A DNA stretch of 64,000 nucleotides from NCBI GenBank assembly GCA_016758965.1, contig JAEPRB010000009.1:1-64000 (forward strand), given 5' to 3'. This DNA is from Circinella minor. Its lineage: Eukaryota > Mucoromycota > Mucoromycetes > Mucorales > Lichtheimiaceae. Below, piece after piece: positions 24,873 to 38,545 of the stretch. The notes under the pieces are model-generated. The model was not told the origin of the DNA. It saw only the letters and a program-made list of their open reading frames with translations, and did not search any database. How positions within the stretch are numbered: position 1 is the stretch's first letter; every line of letters begins with the position of its first letter. A program made the translations under genes and the position numbers.

Positions 24873-25810
24873 TGTGTGTGTCTGTGCCTGTGTCTGTGTC
24901 TGTGCCTGTGTCTGTGTCTGTGCCTGTCTTTCGATTTTATTATTATATCAATAAAACTTCTCATTTCATAATTCCATAGACATATTGATTGAGTGAAAAA
25001 GGTTTACACTATAGGTTTCCGCCCATTTTCCTGTGGCGGAAACTCAACACTGTCAAAAAAGTATTGCGCTAAATGAAAAATTACCACGCTGACTATGGTC
25101 AATAAAGTCCTTCCAAAAATTTCAGCTTCCAATATTTCTTTCAGCTTTTGGTGGTTGGCAACCCATGAGTGGACAGCGAATGGCACAAAATGACGATTGG
25201 TTTCCTGCCACCTATACCTCCTTTACTGCTTGTCAGTTTAGGGTGTCAATCATTAAGTCGTCCCATATTTCTTAAGCTCGTTGGGAGAGTTGTATCTAAG
25301 TGGTTGGGGTCATCTTTAATTCTTTATTGATGATTAGACCATTACGGAGGGCAGCTGATGCTTCTCGTTTGCCAAGAGACCCTGCCAGAATGCATCAAAA
25401 TCTTGTGGCTTCGCAGTAACAAGATTTTGAGTGTATTAGAAAGGTTAGCATAATTTTAGCTTACTTTATTTGTAGTCATGATACTAATATTTTCTTCTTT
25501 TTAAAAAATATACGAGCGTTTTTCGCTTCTTGGTATGGGTAACAGCGCGTCTGTAGGCGATATAAAATGGTGTTAATATACTAAACATTAAGGTGCTGCA
25601 AGTCCATGTGATGGGGATTTTCCTGCTCAAGCATTTCATCAACATACAAGGAATACTACGCGATTTCAAGAAGAGTTGGAAAAGAAGTGAAGGAGTACGA
25701 GTGTATTTTTTGTGACTACAAAGCCAATAAAATTGTTGGTATCGCGACACATAAACCTTGTAAACTATTGATGAATATCGTTCTGTTTTCTTTTATAAAA
25801 TAAGAAATCG
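22288..25810. other. Non-coding interior of the inverted-repeat unit, right part
   Basis: Short frames only: a cysteine-rich one at 22669-22914 and a plus-strand hydrophobic one at 23012-23257. Minus-strand frames at 25004-25186 and 25484-25750 have no recognised domain. A compound microsatellite sits at 24835-24925. GC-richer islands (about 25010-25230 and 25250-25420) look like remnants of coding or element DNA but are broken. Confidence 0.4.
24835..24925. repeat. Compound microsatellite (CT)n-(GT)n-(CTGTGC/CTGTGT)n
   Basis: An uninterrupted CT tract passes into a GT tract and then into alternating hexamers CTGTGC and CTGTGT. A minus-strand frame through it encodes His-Arg and His-Thr strings and is an artefact of the repeat. 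Confidence 0.9.
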
Positions 25811-26405
25811 TTGTTATAAATTATTAGTCTATTCTTTGTTCTCTAATACAAGATAATGATAACAATAAATTTCATTTGGTCTATAAAATAGAATATAACA
25901 TAGACCATAGCGTAAAACACTTCTTTCCCATTTCAGCTTACGTTTCTTTCTGATTTTGTATCTAGTCTATGATAGCTTTGTGTAAACTCATTATTATTAG
26001 TTGGTATCTTTTTATTATGTACTCCGGCGCCTGATGTAATGTTGAATGGATGATACGAAAAGAAGGATTAGCAAAAGTATAGCAAAGTAATACGGGCAGC
26101 CTAGAAGGAGGTAAGAATACGGAGAAAAAGTTTTGGTAAAGGAAAACAAGGAATGGGATGTCATATCCAAAGCAAAAGGTATTGTAAGAAGCGGCAAATC
26201 GACAAAGATAATAGAATCAAGGAACCTTTGGAACAATCATCAAGCAAAGTTTATAAAGCTGAAAAACTAGCTGTCATCAGCAATTACTTTACAAGCACAC
26301 CATTTCTAGGAAAAAAACACGCTGACATTGGAAAGCAAATTCGTTTTTAGAAAAGTCAAAAGTCTGGGATTAAGTCTTGTACTATAGTTGTTTTATGGCT
26401 GTTAG
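25811..26405 (+). repeat. Right copy of the ~595-bp inverted repeat
   Basis: Reverse complement of 17503-18096. The outer end (GTTAG at 26401-26405) and the inner end (TTGTTATAAATT from 25811) mark sharp loss of homology. I could not see a convincing target-site duplication outside the two outer ends (left flank AATTGCTCT, right flank GGGGTGCTG). Confidence 0.92.
26153..26350 (+). CDS. Small hypothetical protein of the inverted repeat (right copy)
   Basis: A 65-codon frame identical in protein sequence to the left copy, despite mismatches elsewhere in the repeat. No domain is recognised. Expression is unknown. Confidence 0.3.
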   Translation: MGCHIQSKRYCKKRQIDKDNRIKEPLEQSSSKVYKAEKLAVISNYFTSTPFLGKKHADIGKQIRF

Positions 26406-26770
26406 GGGGTGCTGAATGTACTAAGTACTTGAAGATCCAATGTACTTTGCCTGGATACGGTCAAATTAAGCTGCCTTTCTGTTATATAGCAATATAATAA
26501 AAAATCAATTGTTTTATTTTACTCGATATATATTATAATAAACTATTTATAATAATAAACAAAAGTACTTTTTATAGTTTTATTGTTCTATAAATTTAAT
26601 AAGTAGGTTAACAATGATCCTGTCATCTTACAAACAAACCAAAATAAGCTTCCACAGGTGGGTCGGAGTATATACATAAGATATTTCCTTTCTTGTTCAG
26701 AAAAAAAATTTCGTTTTACCTTTTTTTTTCGCTTTGACATTATTGATCGATCGTAAAAAGGAATAACACC

Positions 26771-29363
26771 ATGGTTGCCAACAATGATTTTGTAATGACG
26801 ATCGAAGACGACGATCAAAATATTAATATTGTCGAGGAAGAAGAAGAATTAGAAAATGACGTAACTGTAGAAGAAAAGACTCAACCTGAATCCGAAACAA
26901 ACTCTTCAAAGAAGAAACGGAAGGCTGAAGACAAAAAGAAGGAAAAGAAAGAAAAGAAAAAGGCCAAAACAACAACAACTACAAAAAAGAACGACAACGA
27001 TTTTGATTCTGGTTTTACATTTGCTATTGATGGTGGTGGTTCAGCTGGCCCAAATCATGCTTGGGACTTTACTGCTGCTAAAAGTATGCTAAAGGAGGCA
27101 CAGGTAAAAAAAAAATGTTATACATATATAAAGTATCTCTTGTCACTTTTAATCCAAATTTTAACTTATATATTAACATTTGTGTGAATTATAATCAATT
27201 AGCCAAACAGTGTGCCAAGGACCGATATTGATGCAATCATTGAAAAGAAACGACAAGAAGCAAAGGCTGCTAAAAAGAAAAAAGCAAGCAAAAAGAGTAC
27301 GTTTTCATATCCTGGAAAAAAAAAGAGGCTTTTCTAGTAAAATATATAACGAAAAGTATTCTAACAAGTAAATGAATTATAGGTAATGGGGACGAAGATG
27401 CATTTGTTGATGATGACGACGAAGATTTAGCATTGGATGGTTTTGGTGCAGGTGCTGTGGATAATGAACAAAATAATGAAGAAGAAGATGATGATGATGA
27501 CGACGAAAGTGATACTGATGATGAATCTGCAAGTGATATGGATCAAGATAATGAAAGTGATGGAGGTGTTGAAAAGAGTGCAGAAGCAGAAGAAGCAGTA
27601 AGTTTAAAATTTACTTTTTCTTTTCTTTTCACTTACTATGATACACTTTTTGTTTTATTAACTTTTTTCAACTTTTAAATACATTATTTCTTTTAAAATT
27701 ATCTAGCGAAAACGTGCCTATTTTGCATCCGAAGAAGAGAATCAAACAGAAGCACATGAATCATTTACATCCATGAATTTGTCACGACCTATTCTTAAAG
27801 GTTTGGCTAACGTCGGGTTTATTAAGCCAACAGAAATTCAAGAACGTACAATTCCCATTGCATTGCTCGGTAAAGATATTTGTGGTGGTGCAGTGACTGG
27901 TTCTGGTAAAACTGCTGCATTTATCGTACCGATTTTGGAACGTTTATTATATCGACCTCGACAAACAGCAGCAACACGCGTACTTATTCTCTGTCCCACT
28001 CGTGAATTGGCTGCACAGGTACATAGTGTAGCAGCAAAATTGGGTGGATATACTGACATCACATTTTGTCTTTGTGTTGGTGGTTTAAATCTTAAACGAC
28101 AAGAAGCAGAATTAAAAAATAAACCCGATGTGGTTGTCGCTACTCCAGGTCGTCTTATTGATCATGTTCGAAATTCTGCTGGTTTTGCTTTGGATACTTG
28201 TGAAATTTTAGTTATGGATGAAGCCGATCGGTAAGTTCAAATATATACAATATTATGACAACAGAATATGTGTAAAAAAAAAAGAAATTTAATGATAGTT
28301 ACTAATTTTATATTGTACATTTCTATCCTTTTAGTATGCTTGAAGATGGTTTCGCCGAAGAACTTGGAGAAATTGTTGAAGCTTGCCCTAAATCACGACA
28401 AACTATGCTCTTTTCAGCTACCATGACCGATAATGTCGATCAACTTATTCGAATGTCATTAAATCATCCTACACGTTTATTCGTCGATCGTTCTAATCAA
28501 GCTGCTTCCCGACTTGTACAAGAATTTGTACGTATTCGTGCACACAAGGAAGCAGATCGTTCTGCAGTGCTCGTCGCTCTATGCCGAAGGACGTTTAAAT
28601 CAAGAACTATTGTCTTTTTCAAATCTAAAGCTGCAGCACATCAAATGAAAATTTTGTTTGGTTTATTAGGATTGAATGCTGGTGAACTTCATGGTAATCT
28701 TACACAAGAACAACGTCTTGAAGCACTTGAACGTTTCCGTGATCATAAGGTTGACTTTTTAATGGCTACTGATTTGGCCGCAAGAGGTCTTGATATTAAG
28801 GGTATTGATGTTGTTATCAATTATAATATGCCAAATCAATTTGCTCAATACCTTCATCGTGTTGGTAGAACGGCCCGTGCCGGTCGTAACGGTCGGTGAG
28901 TCTTATATTCCCCGTATTTATTTTCCCTCACATTTCAGAAACAAGCGCTTGGAAAAGTTATTATTATTTGAGAAAGAGAAAAAAAATTAGTATGTTGTAA
29001 TTGCTGAATTTTGCCACGTAAACTTTTTTACTTATTTATAGTTCCGTAACACTTGTTGGTGAATCTGATCGAAAAATGTTAAAGATGGCAATTAAGTCCG
29101 CAGCTGCAGGTTCACAAGTAAAAAACCGCGTGGTACCGGCCGAGTCTATCCAAAAATACAAGAAGAAGGTGGAAAAACTTACTCCACAAATTGAAGAAAT
29201 TTTACAAGAAGAAAAAGAAGAACGTGCCCTTCGTAATGCTGAAATGCAACTTCAGAAAGGTGAAAACATGATTAAACATTCAAGTGATATATATTCCCGC
29301 CCAGCAAGAACTTGGTTTAAGACCAATAAAGAAAAGAAACAAACAAAGAAAGGTTCTCGTTAA
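26771..29363 (+). CDS. DRS1: DEAD-box RNA helicase Drs1/DDX27
   Basis: Six exons: 26771-27103, 27203-27296, 27383-27597, 27707-28230, 28335-28895 and 29042-29363, giving 682 residues. The N-terminal 210 residues are alternately acidic (long Asp/Glu runs) and Lys-rich, as in nucleolar Drs1. The helicase core has all motifs: Q motif GFIKPTEIQ (Gln259), Walker A TGSGKT at 278-283, [20 protein letters not shown] at 385-388, SAT at 416-418, [11 protein letters not shown], and [14 protein letters not shown] at 563-576. The tail is Lys-rich with a predicted coiled coil and ends KKQTKKGSR. Drs1 acts in 60S ribosomal subunit assembly and 27S pre-rRNA processing in the nucleolus. Yeast Drs1 is 752 residues, so this copy is slightly short at the N-terminus. 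The Met at 26771 lies in an ACACCATGG context. It converges with the WRKY-like gene, with 197 bases between the stops. Confidence 0.95.
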
Positions 29364-29560
29364 AAAAAAGACAAAATGAGAAATAGATGATAGAATATGG
29401 TGATGAATAAGTATTATTAATAAGATATGAAAAAAAAAGTAATAATATAATAATAATAAAAAGAAAAAACAGAACAAAAAGAGTTATTTATAATTTTTTT
29501 TGGGTTACTATATCTACAAGAACTACTGCTACTACTATTACAGATAAAAAAAATATATAT

Positions 29561-31273
29561 TTACACATCTACAATACGCTTGATGCGATTACATTCATCA
29601 AGGTGTTCTCCTCGATATTTAATAAGATAATTGCCATGTTCTTTAAAAGTAACAGTCTTATTAACCGGACAACCCTAAAATTATAGAAAAAAAAATATTT
29701 AGCGCTTTTGTTTATAAATTTGTTTAAAAATTAAATGTAGGAAAGTAAAAAAAAAAAAGGGTTACCTTTGCACTATTTGAGCATTTATAATATATACTCC
29801 TATAACCGGATTTCTTATGAACCGTGTTTCCATTGTTTTTCCAAAGATAGTCATCATTGTAAGGAAATTCACGAGTTTCAATAATAGTACTTATTGCTTG
29901 CATTTCGCGTCGTCGTCTCCGCCGAGCGACTGGACGTTGTATCCGACGGGAAGTTGCTGGTAGAATGGGTAACTTATCAGGTGGAGGAAAGGGTGGGAAC
30001 AGTGGTTGATAGACTTGTCTTGGTTCGATTTGATGAGGATGGGCGGGTTGATACCTTTCGGTCGGGTGCGTCATACCGGTATCGCCATCAGTGTCAACTG
30101 GGGATAGAGCAAAATCTGAAGAAGCACTAAGTAAAACAACAATGAGATTTTTTTTTTCTTTTTTATACGTTGTCATCTTTCATTTAGATAATAAATAGTA
30201 TTGTTCAAAGAAGAAAAGAAAAAAGAGAGAATTTTTGCTTACGTTGATCTGTTGGTATTATCTTCTCGTGGTGAGGTTACGTGGTTAATAGAAGGTATAT
30301 TGAAAGAGATAGTTGGAGAGGTAGTAGAAGTTGTGTTTGTGGGGGTTGATATGGGCGGTAAGATGGTTGATACAGGTTTTGGTGAATGACTTAGTAGTGA
30401 ATCAATATTGTTGGTACTTTTTCTTCGGCCTCTATGGTGTTCCTGTGATTGTTGTTGCTGACGCTGTAATTGCTGATCCGTGGTGGAAAAAATTCTCCAG
30501 TTTTCTGTTAATTCGGGAGAATTACCAACCGCGGAATCCTGATTAACATTTTGGTGCAATTGTGGTGAACGGATCCGTGGAAGGATTGACCCGTTATTGT
30601 TGTTATTATCTATTACCAAGCTAGTAGTTTCGCTAAAACGTCGTGATGTGTTATCATCTGTTATTTCCCAACTATGCGTCGATTTATCTATTGGTGATCG
30701 ATGAGCCATACTATTTGACCGAGAGGTTCTAATATGTTGCTGCTCCTGGTGTCCTGACTCAGGTGTAGTATTATCTGAATCATAACGATGTTGTTGTAGT
30801 AAATAATCAATTTCTTTCTGTCGAAGTTTAGCTTCTTCTGCTCGTCGTCGATCTTCTTCTACTTTACTCGACAATATCAATTCAAGCAGATCCCGCTGCT
30901 CACCATATTGTTGAACAACTTTTTCCAAATTAAAAAAAGGAGAAGAATTACCGTTGCTATCTTCATCCTGTTTTGACATTTTAGGACTTGGTATAGAAGC
31001 TGCTGTTGATGCTGACATTGACCTCGAAGATGTATGAATAGATGAATTATAATAGGAGTATGGTTTGCTTTGTAAAGAAGTTCGTCTACTAGATGATATC
31101 GATGCCGTGGCTGAAGTCATTAATGGTGTTGATGGCTGGCTGGTATTAGGTGGTGATGGTGGATAATGTCGTGTTGTTATAGAGCGATACATACGATCAT
31201 CTTTATCGAGTGGTGTTGAATATATGGACTGATTTGTTGTAGGTAACATGTAAAGATTCCTAGTTGCAGGCAT
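29561..31273 (-). CDS. WRKY/GCM1-like zinc finger transcription factor
   Basis: Three exons on the minus strand (31273-30243, 30126-29766, 29674-29561) give 501 residues. The C-terminus carries a WRKY-like domain: DDYLWKNNGN at 435-444 in the position of the plant YxWRKYGQK strand, then KSGYRSIYYKC, and zinc ligands Cys459-x6-Cys466-x21-His488-x3-Cys492, with GCPV after the first Cys as in plant WRKY proteins. The domain is split by an intron between the two cysteines. A helical segment in the middle of the protein (RDLLELILSSKVEEDRRRAE) is a likely coiled coil for dimerisation. The rest is Ser/Pro/Gln-rich. The chosen Met (31273, MPATRNLYM) follows an (ATT)n leader; the longer open frame upstream to 31453 is A/T-rich and probably 5' UTR. 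FLYWCH and MULE-type zinc fingers share this fold and are the alternatives. Targets are unknown. Confidence 0.8.
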
Positions 31274-34200
31274 ATTTATTATTATTATTATAAATTTTAG
31301 AAAAAAAAAGGGAAGAAAGGGAAAAGAAGGGCTTATTGTTTCGTAATGAAAAACAAAATAGTAAATTACCTTTTTTTTGCGGGAACACAAGCCTGTTTCG
31401 TTCAGAATTTCCCGGATCTGTCCTTTTTTTTCTCTAATTCTTTCAAACCACAAGCCTTCCCCCCCCCAAAAAAAAAAAAATTCTTACATGTAAATCATAC
31501 CAAATTCTTCTTTTTTTATTTATTTACCCCCAAAACTACTCTATGACAAAGCAAAAGTGAATTAACCCGCCTATTTTCTTTCAATGCTCATTTTAGTATG
31601 TATTTTCTTTTGACTTAAAATCATCACATGTGTAGAATAGAATTCATCCATTTTTCACAGTAAAGTATTAGTCCCGAAATTGTTCTTTTACCTTTTTAAC
31701 ATTAATTTACCATTTTCTTGGAGTACACTAGTAGTAAGAAGGGAGGGGGGTGATGACGAGGAATTAATGTATATCCTTTCACAAATAAATTATCATCAAA
31801 ACATACTGTTTTTTTTATCAGCCATCTATTTCCTTTTTCCTTCAATCACGGAGAAAAAAAAATTGTTCATTCAACTCGGACATTTAACCAAATTCAATAG
31901 CTTTCGAACTTCTTAAAGGATTAATGCTCAAAAAGCAAAAAGCTCCAGTTTGCGGCTATATAATCCAACCAGCTTAACCCACATTAACAAAAACCCAGCT
32001 GTCAGGACTAGCGAATGAAGAGTAAACCATGCGCTGCTTTTTTCCCCGCGCTATTTACAACGCCCGAGTTCGTCCGACTAAATAATATGTGGGGGAAAGT
32101 GTCTACATATATAAAACTTATTAGGCTGGGAATGAATAAATGAAAAGTATGAGCCAGTCCCGATTTGTTATTGTTTTCACACGAATTAGTATTTTTTTTT
32201 TCCGGAAACTTTGTAATAAAAAAGGTACAAGACGGTATAGCGGAGTGTGCGGATGGAAGCGACCTTATTAGCCAATAAGCTTACAAAGGCTTCTGATTCC
32301 CGTCCTTCTCTTCCCGCACTTCCCATTTCCCAGAGAGCAGATTCCGTTCTGAAATTCGTAGGGACTATAGGGTCCTCAGACTTATGTAACTTTCCTGTTT
32401 TCCCCATTTTCAGTTTCTTTTTCAGCGGGGTATTTTGTTTATTATTATTATTCTTAACTATATTCTCTCTCCCCCACGATTTTGTTGCTTACATGATTAC
32501 GTTGTCAGTCATCTCCCCCACATTTTAAACTCCTGGTTAAAATAAAAAAGTAATGAAAAATAAATATAAACCCAATAACATTGACTTTATGTTATTGACT
32601 ATTTTATCTAAAAAAATAAAAAAGAGTGAGTTAACTATATATCATAGTTATTTTTTTTTTACCTTCTCATAAGGAACTCATGTATAAAAGCAAGATAACG
32701 TTGAAAATTCTAATTAGTCATTTACCGCGGTAAAATAATAATTATCTATTAAGTTCTATTTTTTTTTCAGTGTGCACTTAATCAATGACAAATAAGTAAC
32801 ACTATTTCCCAGACATCCCGCCCCGTAGGGACTCCAGGGGACTTGCTTATCAAAGCGATAATTTATGGTCACCTTTATACTTTTTGTGTAATCATTCTAT
32901 ATTACTATTTTTGTACCTCCCGCGGTGCCAGACAATTATGTTATTTATTTATTTTAGTCCAAAGAGCCAATTTATGAAACTTTTCGTCCTCGGCTTTTGT
33001 CTGCAGATTACATCCTTTTTTATTTATTTTTGTGAAACTTTTTTCAAACAACTCACACAACTAAATCCATTAAAAACCCATACGATCATTGTCCATATAC
33101 AATAAATCATATTGTTGTTTTCTTTATATGACTTGAAATAATGTGTAAGCATATTTCTTCCCGACAAAGATAACTTTTACTTTCTTGTCTTTCCACTCCC
33201 AAAAATATATAATAATTTAACAGGGGAAAGGTGATTTCCTAATTTTTTTCTTTTACAAATCATACAAAAGAATACTATGAATATTTAATAAAGTTCTATG
33301 AGAATAAATATGTGCACATTCTTCTCTTCTCTCTCAATCAATCAAAAAAGTTATGTCAGCAGAATTATAAGTTATAATATTAGTCTTAAACAAAAATGGC
33401 CCTTTCTTATTGAAAAAAAGGATAAATAGGGGCTTTGCTGACACAACCATTTCTATAATAATAATGTTGCTCCCCTTTACACCCTTCTTATACCTACTCA
33501 TTATGTCAGCAGGTCGTACATTAGCAGATGCGTGTGTGAGTTTGTTAAAATTTTATTTTAAGGAACATTAAAAGGGTTACTATAATATCGCATCAGTAAC
33601 CAACCAAATAATTATCCCACTTTGGCCTAGTTTACCTAATTGATCCACATGGTATATATATGGATAGACAAAAACCAATAATAATAGCTTTCAATGTATA
33701 ACAAAAAAAAAGATAAGCAGCATTTATTATTTATATTTTATGCTAATAAATCGGACTTGTATCATCATCAAACAATCCATTCAAAATTCTTTTTAAGTTT
33801 ACGAAATAACGACCGTAAATATAGCTTTATGCTACATGCCATTATCGACTGATCCAACAAAGTGGGGCTTATACGTAGATTTTCAAAAGGCTTCACTAAA
33901 GAGGTCTGATTCTATCAAATAAAAAGCTTTGTTATGAGAACGACCTATAACTTTCAAAAAAAATTAGACTGAAAAAAAATATAATACGTATATAAAGATA
34001 AATTGAACAAACTCCAAGCAAATAGACTAAAATTATACGTATAGTTATTATGAATACTTTAGAGACTATATAGCTACGTATACATAAAAAATTTTCAATA
34101 ATAGAACTCAAACAGATAAAAATATATCCAAACTTTCTTTTGTCGTATATATTTTGTCAATGAAAAGTTTAACCACTTTCTGCTCCATATTTAAACAACA

Positions 34201-37200
34201 GTTTTAAACAATAAAAAAAATTATGGTTACAGTAGTAGCTGTTAAACAATTTACTATATTTGTATATGTATATTGAAGCATACAATGTATAATTGAAATA
34301 CTTTGTAATAAAAAAATATAACATAAAGAAACAATATACTATGTGCTTTATTTGGACAAATTTATATTATGTAAAAAAAGAGAAAATTATGCTGTGGAAG
34401 TGCAGAAGTATTACGTCTGAACAATCCACAAAATAGAAATCCTTATGATAAGTTTCTGAGTTATTTTTGATAAATAGAACCCGTCGATCAGGTTGATAGA
34501 ACCAAAGTTACTAAAGACAAATGAGGAAAGGTGTATTTGTTTGGAAACAATTATTGTTATAAGTATCATTGAACCAATCAGACGTCTTAAATAGATATTT
34601 AGTAAGCACAAAAATAATCCCCAGTTCACCCTTTCCAGCGTTCTATCTCTTCTGTGCAAGCTACAAAAATGAAAAATTACGTACTAGTAGCAAAAAAAAA
34701 GACATGTGATGGAAAATAGTTGCTGTATGTTAATATATATATAATAAGAGTAGCATTTTTTGCTCTGATTCTTATTTTGCATAACGTACGTATTCTCTAA
34801 AATATATATATATATATAAGCATATGACTAGTTATCTGTTGTATAACACTGGAAATATGCGATTTCTTTCTTGTCACGGCGAATTGTTGTTTTACACTGT
34901 TTTATTTTTGTACACTGCACTATACTGGAATGTTATAACACCTCTCTAATTTCCAGAACATAATCATAATCAGTGTCAAAATATATGTTTTCAGTTCTAA
35001 TAATCATTACTGCGGTTATAGTGAAAGCAGATGTTATTTCTATTTCAGTAGTTTGGTTTATGTTAAAAAGAAGTATTGCTTATGTTATAGTAACAAAGTT
35101 GAAATAACCCATTGAAAATAGGATGCTTTAAACGATATTAGCTCATTTGAGATCATTTTCTTCATTCAAAGCATTGCTTCTAATTTTTTTAACAGCCCTC
35201 AACATGTGCTGAATCGTATAATTTTGTTGTCTGCATTATCAATAGACTGCTTTTTTCGCAGTTGATAGAGTGTGTATGGTATAAGAAAAATAAAGTTATT
35301 TATTGATGTCCCCGAACAATTTAAATAAGAATCCCTTTCTTTTATATGATCCAAACTATTATTCCATATACACATATGAGATAAACAGAAAGATACAAGA
35401 ATACCAAAATGAGACCAATCCTTCTTCTTCTCCATCTCTCAAAACAACTTTGTTGTATTCATTTGGCCCCTGAGTACACACTTGCACTAGAAGAAGTTGT
35501 TAAGCTATCGTCAAATACGTACCAGCTCAGCTAATAAGTCGTGTAAAGTTATCAACAATGTTGCAGCTAATAATCGAGGATCTTATTTGGTATCGCATCA
35601 AAATACCCATAAAGAAACTGTGGGCCAAAAGAAAAAGCAGTTACACACATATATTACAAAATTGGAACGTTTTCCAACTTATGTATTTACTGAATTCTCC
35701 CGTCTTCAATTGTTTTGTAAGAATCTTTGAATTGCTATTATTTTAATATTTATAGTCCAAGATCTGATATATTTGCAAGTAATTGATGACGTGTATATTC
35801 TATTATGAGAAGCTGTTAGAAGTAGTGGAATAGAAGGACAAGTTTCGGATTCACTTTGAAATTGATCATAGCATGAAGATATTTATGATCAATATACAGC
35901 ATAGTACGTATATATTAAATTCAATGGAAATAAACATCATCTATGGAGATAGGCACAGCAAAAACGTCTGTTGAGTCTTTCCCTTCAATATTATATTATT
36001 GATAATAATTATGCTTTGCTTCGACAAAGAAAAGAGAATATACAACACAGCAACAGCAATGATTATATAATTTATATCGCAACAGTGTACATAACTTTAG
36101 TCCAGTTGAAATAATACTACATATGAAGCTTTTCTTTGTTATTTATATCACCTTTACCTAGCAACATGTACATAATTACACATTCATTCTACTCTATTAT
36201 TATATAAATCATATCGCGTTGTTACTGTATACAGCAGGCCCGCGTATAATTTCATGCACTTCATTCCTGGCTATTTTGTGGAATTAATGATGGAATGAAA
36301 TTATCGGTGGATTATGTTGGAGGCAAAAACTGGTAAAATGTTTAACAGAAAATAATAATAAATAGACCAATATATATATATATACGTATATTGGTCGGTC
36401 TCTTATATGCTTTATATCAAATAGTTAATTTTTTTAGCGCTTTGTGATAAGACCAACTAATGAAGAAAAAGTACGTGAATATCATAGATACACTCAATGT
36501 TGGTACTATAGCAGAACTGTCATAAATTTCCTTGATTATCAACTAGATTAGACAGTTGCAGTCTTCTAAGCAAACTACTTTGTTTAACTTCTTTATTACA
36601 GAAAACCAATAAAAGCCTTTCTCAAGTAATGTTTTGTAAGGTTGCTTAATTTCAAGTCTTCAGAATCACTATGAAAGTGAAAATAAAGTGGGTGTGAAAG
36701 TTGACACTATGTTTTGTAAACAAGTAAATTATTAACGGCCCTACTGTTCAATGTACACGCTATCCAAAAATACTTTCATGATAAGTCAGGCACTACGTAG
36801 TTATTTTTCTTTTACTCTCGCGCCTCTACTACAATATACTTATTTTCATGTTGTTCCAACAGCTACGAAGTGGAAGTTCAAATGCTTTATGTTACGTATA
36901 AATGTCAGTAAAAGAACTTCTAAAACAACAAACCCTTATCTTCCTCTACTTACTCTTTGAAGCAAATTCCAATTAATCTAAAATAAAATTCGACTTGATA
37001 TTAAACTTGCTCAATGAATCAGTTTTATTTACTTGCACGTTCCTTCAAACCAATAGAATTGTTCACAGAAGAACGTCAAATCGTGATCAACCAAAAATAT
37101 GATTTTAACTTGTAGTAGTGGAGAAAAAGATTATAAAGAGCCAGTTGGAATAGCCCTTAAGTGTGTGTCTCATCCACGCCAATATTCTACATAAGCATTG

Positions 37201-38508
37201 CTACCTCACCATATAATAGACATTAACAAAACATACCACCAAAGCACTCAGAACGGATAACATTAGTTCATTATCGTCTTTTACAGACATTAATAGTGAT
37301 GCACGACACTTTCATGGAAAAAAGTGAAATTAATACAAGATGCTAATATTATAGTAAGACATCAAACATTGACTAATCTCCAAGCTATTTGGTTTGACAT
37401 ATCAATATCAATGACACAGTAATTGCTATTATCATTGTATTGTCACCCAGGACTGTCACCGCGCTTTCGTATTATTAATTACAGTGACTGAGTATATTAC
37501 CTTTTTGACATCTTTTTTTTTCTTTTTTTTTTTTCATTCTTCAAGGATCTTTTAATTAACGAGTTTATCGCATATGTTAATTTTGGGTTTTATCACACAT
37601 CAAATTTTTATTATTTTTATTAATTGTTGCTTTCGATACCCAACATAAATTTTTCCTCTTTCGTTTACTAGACTTTCGGGTGTTGCTGAGCTACAATATT
37701 AACAGCAGCATACAAGCAATAATCCCGATATGCACGCATATATTTGAAAGTAGTTTATGAGTCTAAATATATTTTTATCTGTTGTTTGTTATATTAAAGT
37801 GCACATGCAAATATGTAGATGATGAACAAGAAAAAAATATTCCAAAAACGAAATTGATTACCGAGAGTTTGTGATTGCGCATTCAAATTGATATATACGC
37901 ATGCATATGTTTTTTTTGGGCTTAAACAAATTAATAGAGCCTGGTGATGTGATGCATATAATACATAATATTTAATACAGTACGTAGATGACTTTTCACA
38001 GAGAGTTCCCAGAGGATAGTTTGTTTTAGTCAACGCGACTATCTGATGTTTTTTCTCATATGTATCTACTAAGCATTTCAAAATTTATATAAAATTTTGA
38101 AAATCAATTTATAGACATGCATTAAATGTAAAAGCAGCAATAAAAATAATAAAAGTCATGATAACGTGATTTAAATTAATTAAAAAGGGTAGAAATAATT
38201 TTGTTAACTCATATAAAAAAAAAAAGTCAAATATCATCTATTTCATGTCAGTAACTCGACTTTTTTTTTGTCAATTACGTAGTATAGATTTATGTTAATA
38301 ATCACAAGACCTGAATATAAACATTACCTACTTGGTTACCATTTACTTGGCATATGTAAATTAACCATGTAAAGTAGTCCATCATACGAAATATTTATCA
38401 ATAAAAAAGAACTAAAAAGTGGTCGTGTAACTTGATCGCTGTTTCTTTTTTTGACATGGTACACTTTTTTTTCAATCATCCTCAAACACAACCCTAAATA
38501 TGCGCACG

Positions 38509-38545
<37 letters not shown>

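Noticed and set aside
24683..24964. Frame encoding His-Arg and His-Thr strings
   Set aside because: Pure translation of the GT/CT microsatellite.
31274..31453. Upstream extension of the WRKY-like protein to a Met at 31453
   Set aside because: The extension is Lys/Phe/Ile-rich and encoded by A/T runs, ending in an (ATT)n leader; the Met at 31273 gives a normal N-terminus.
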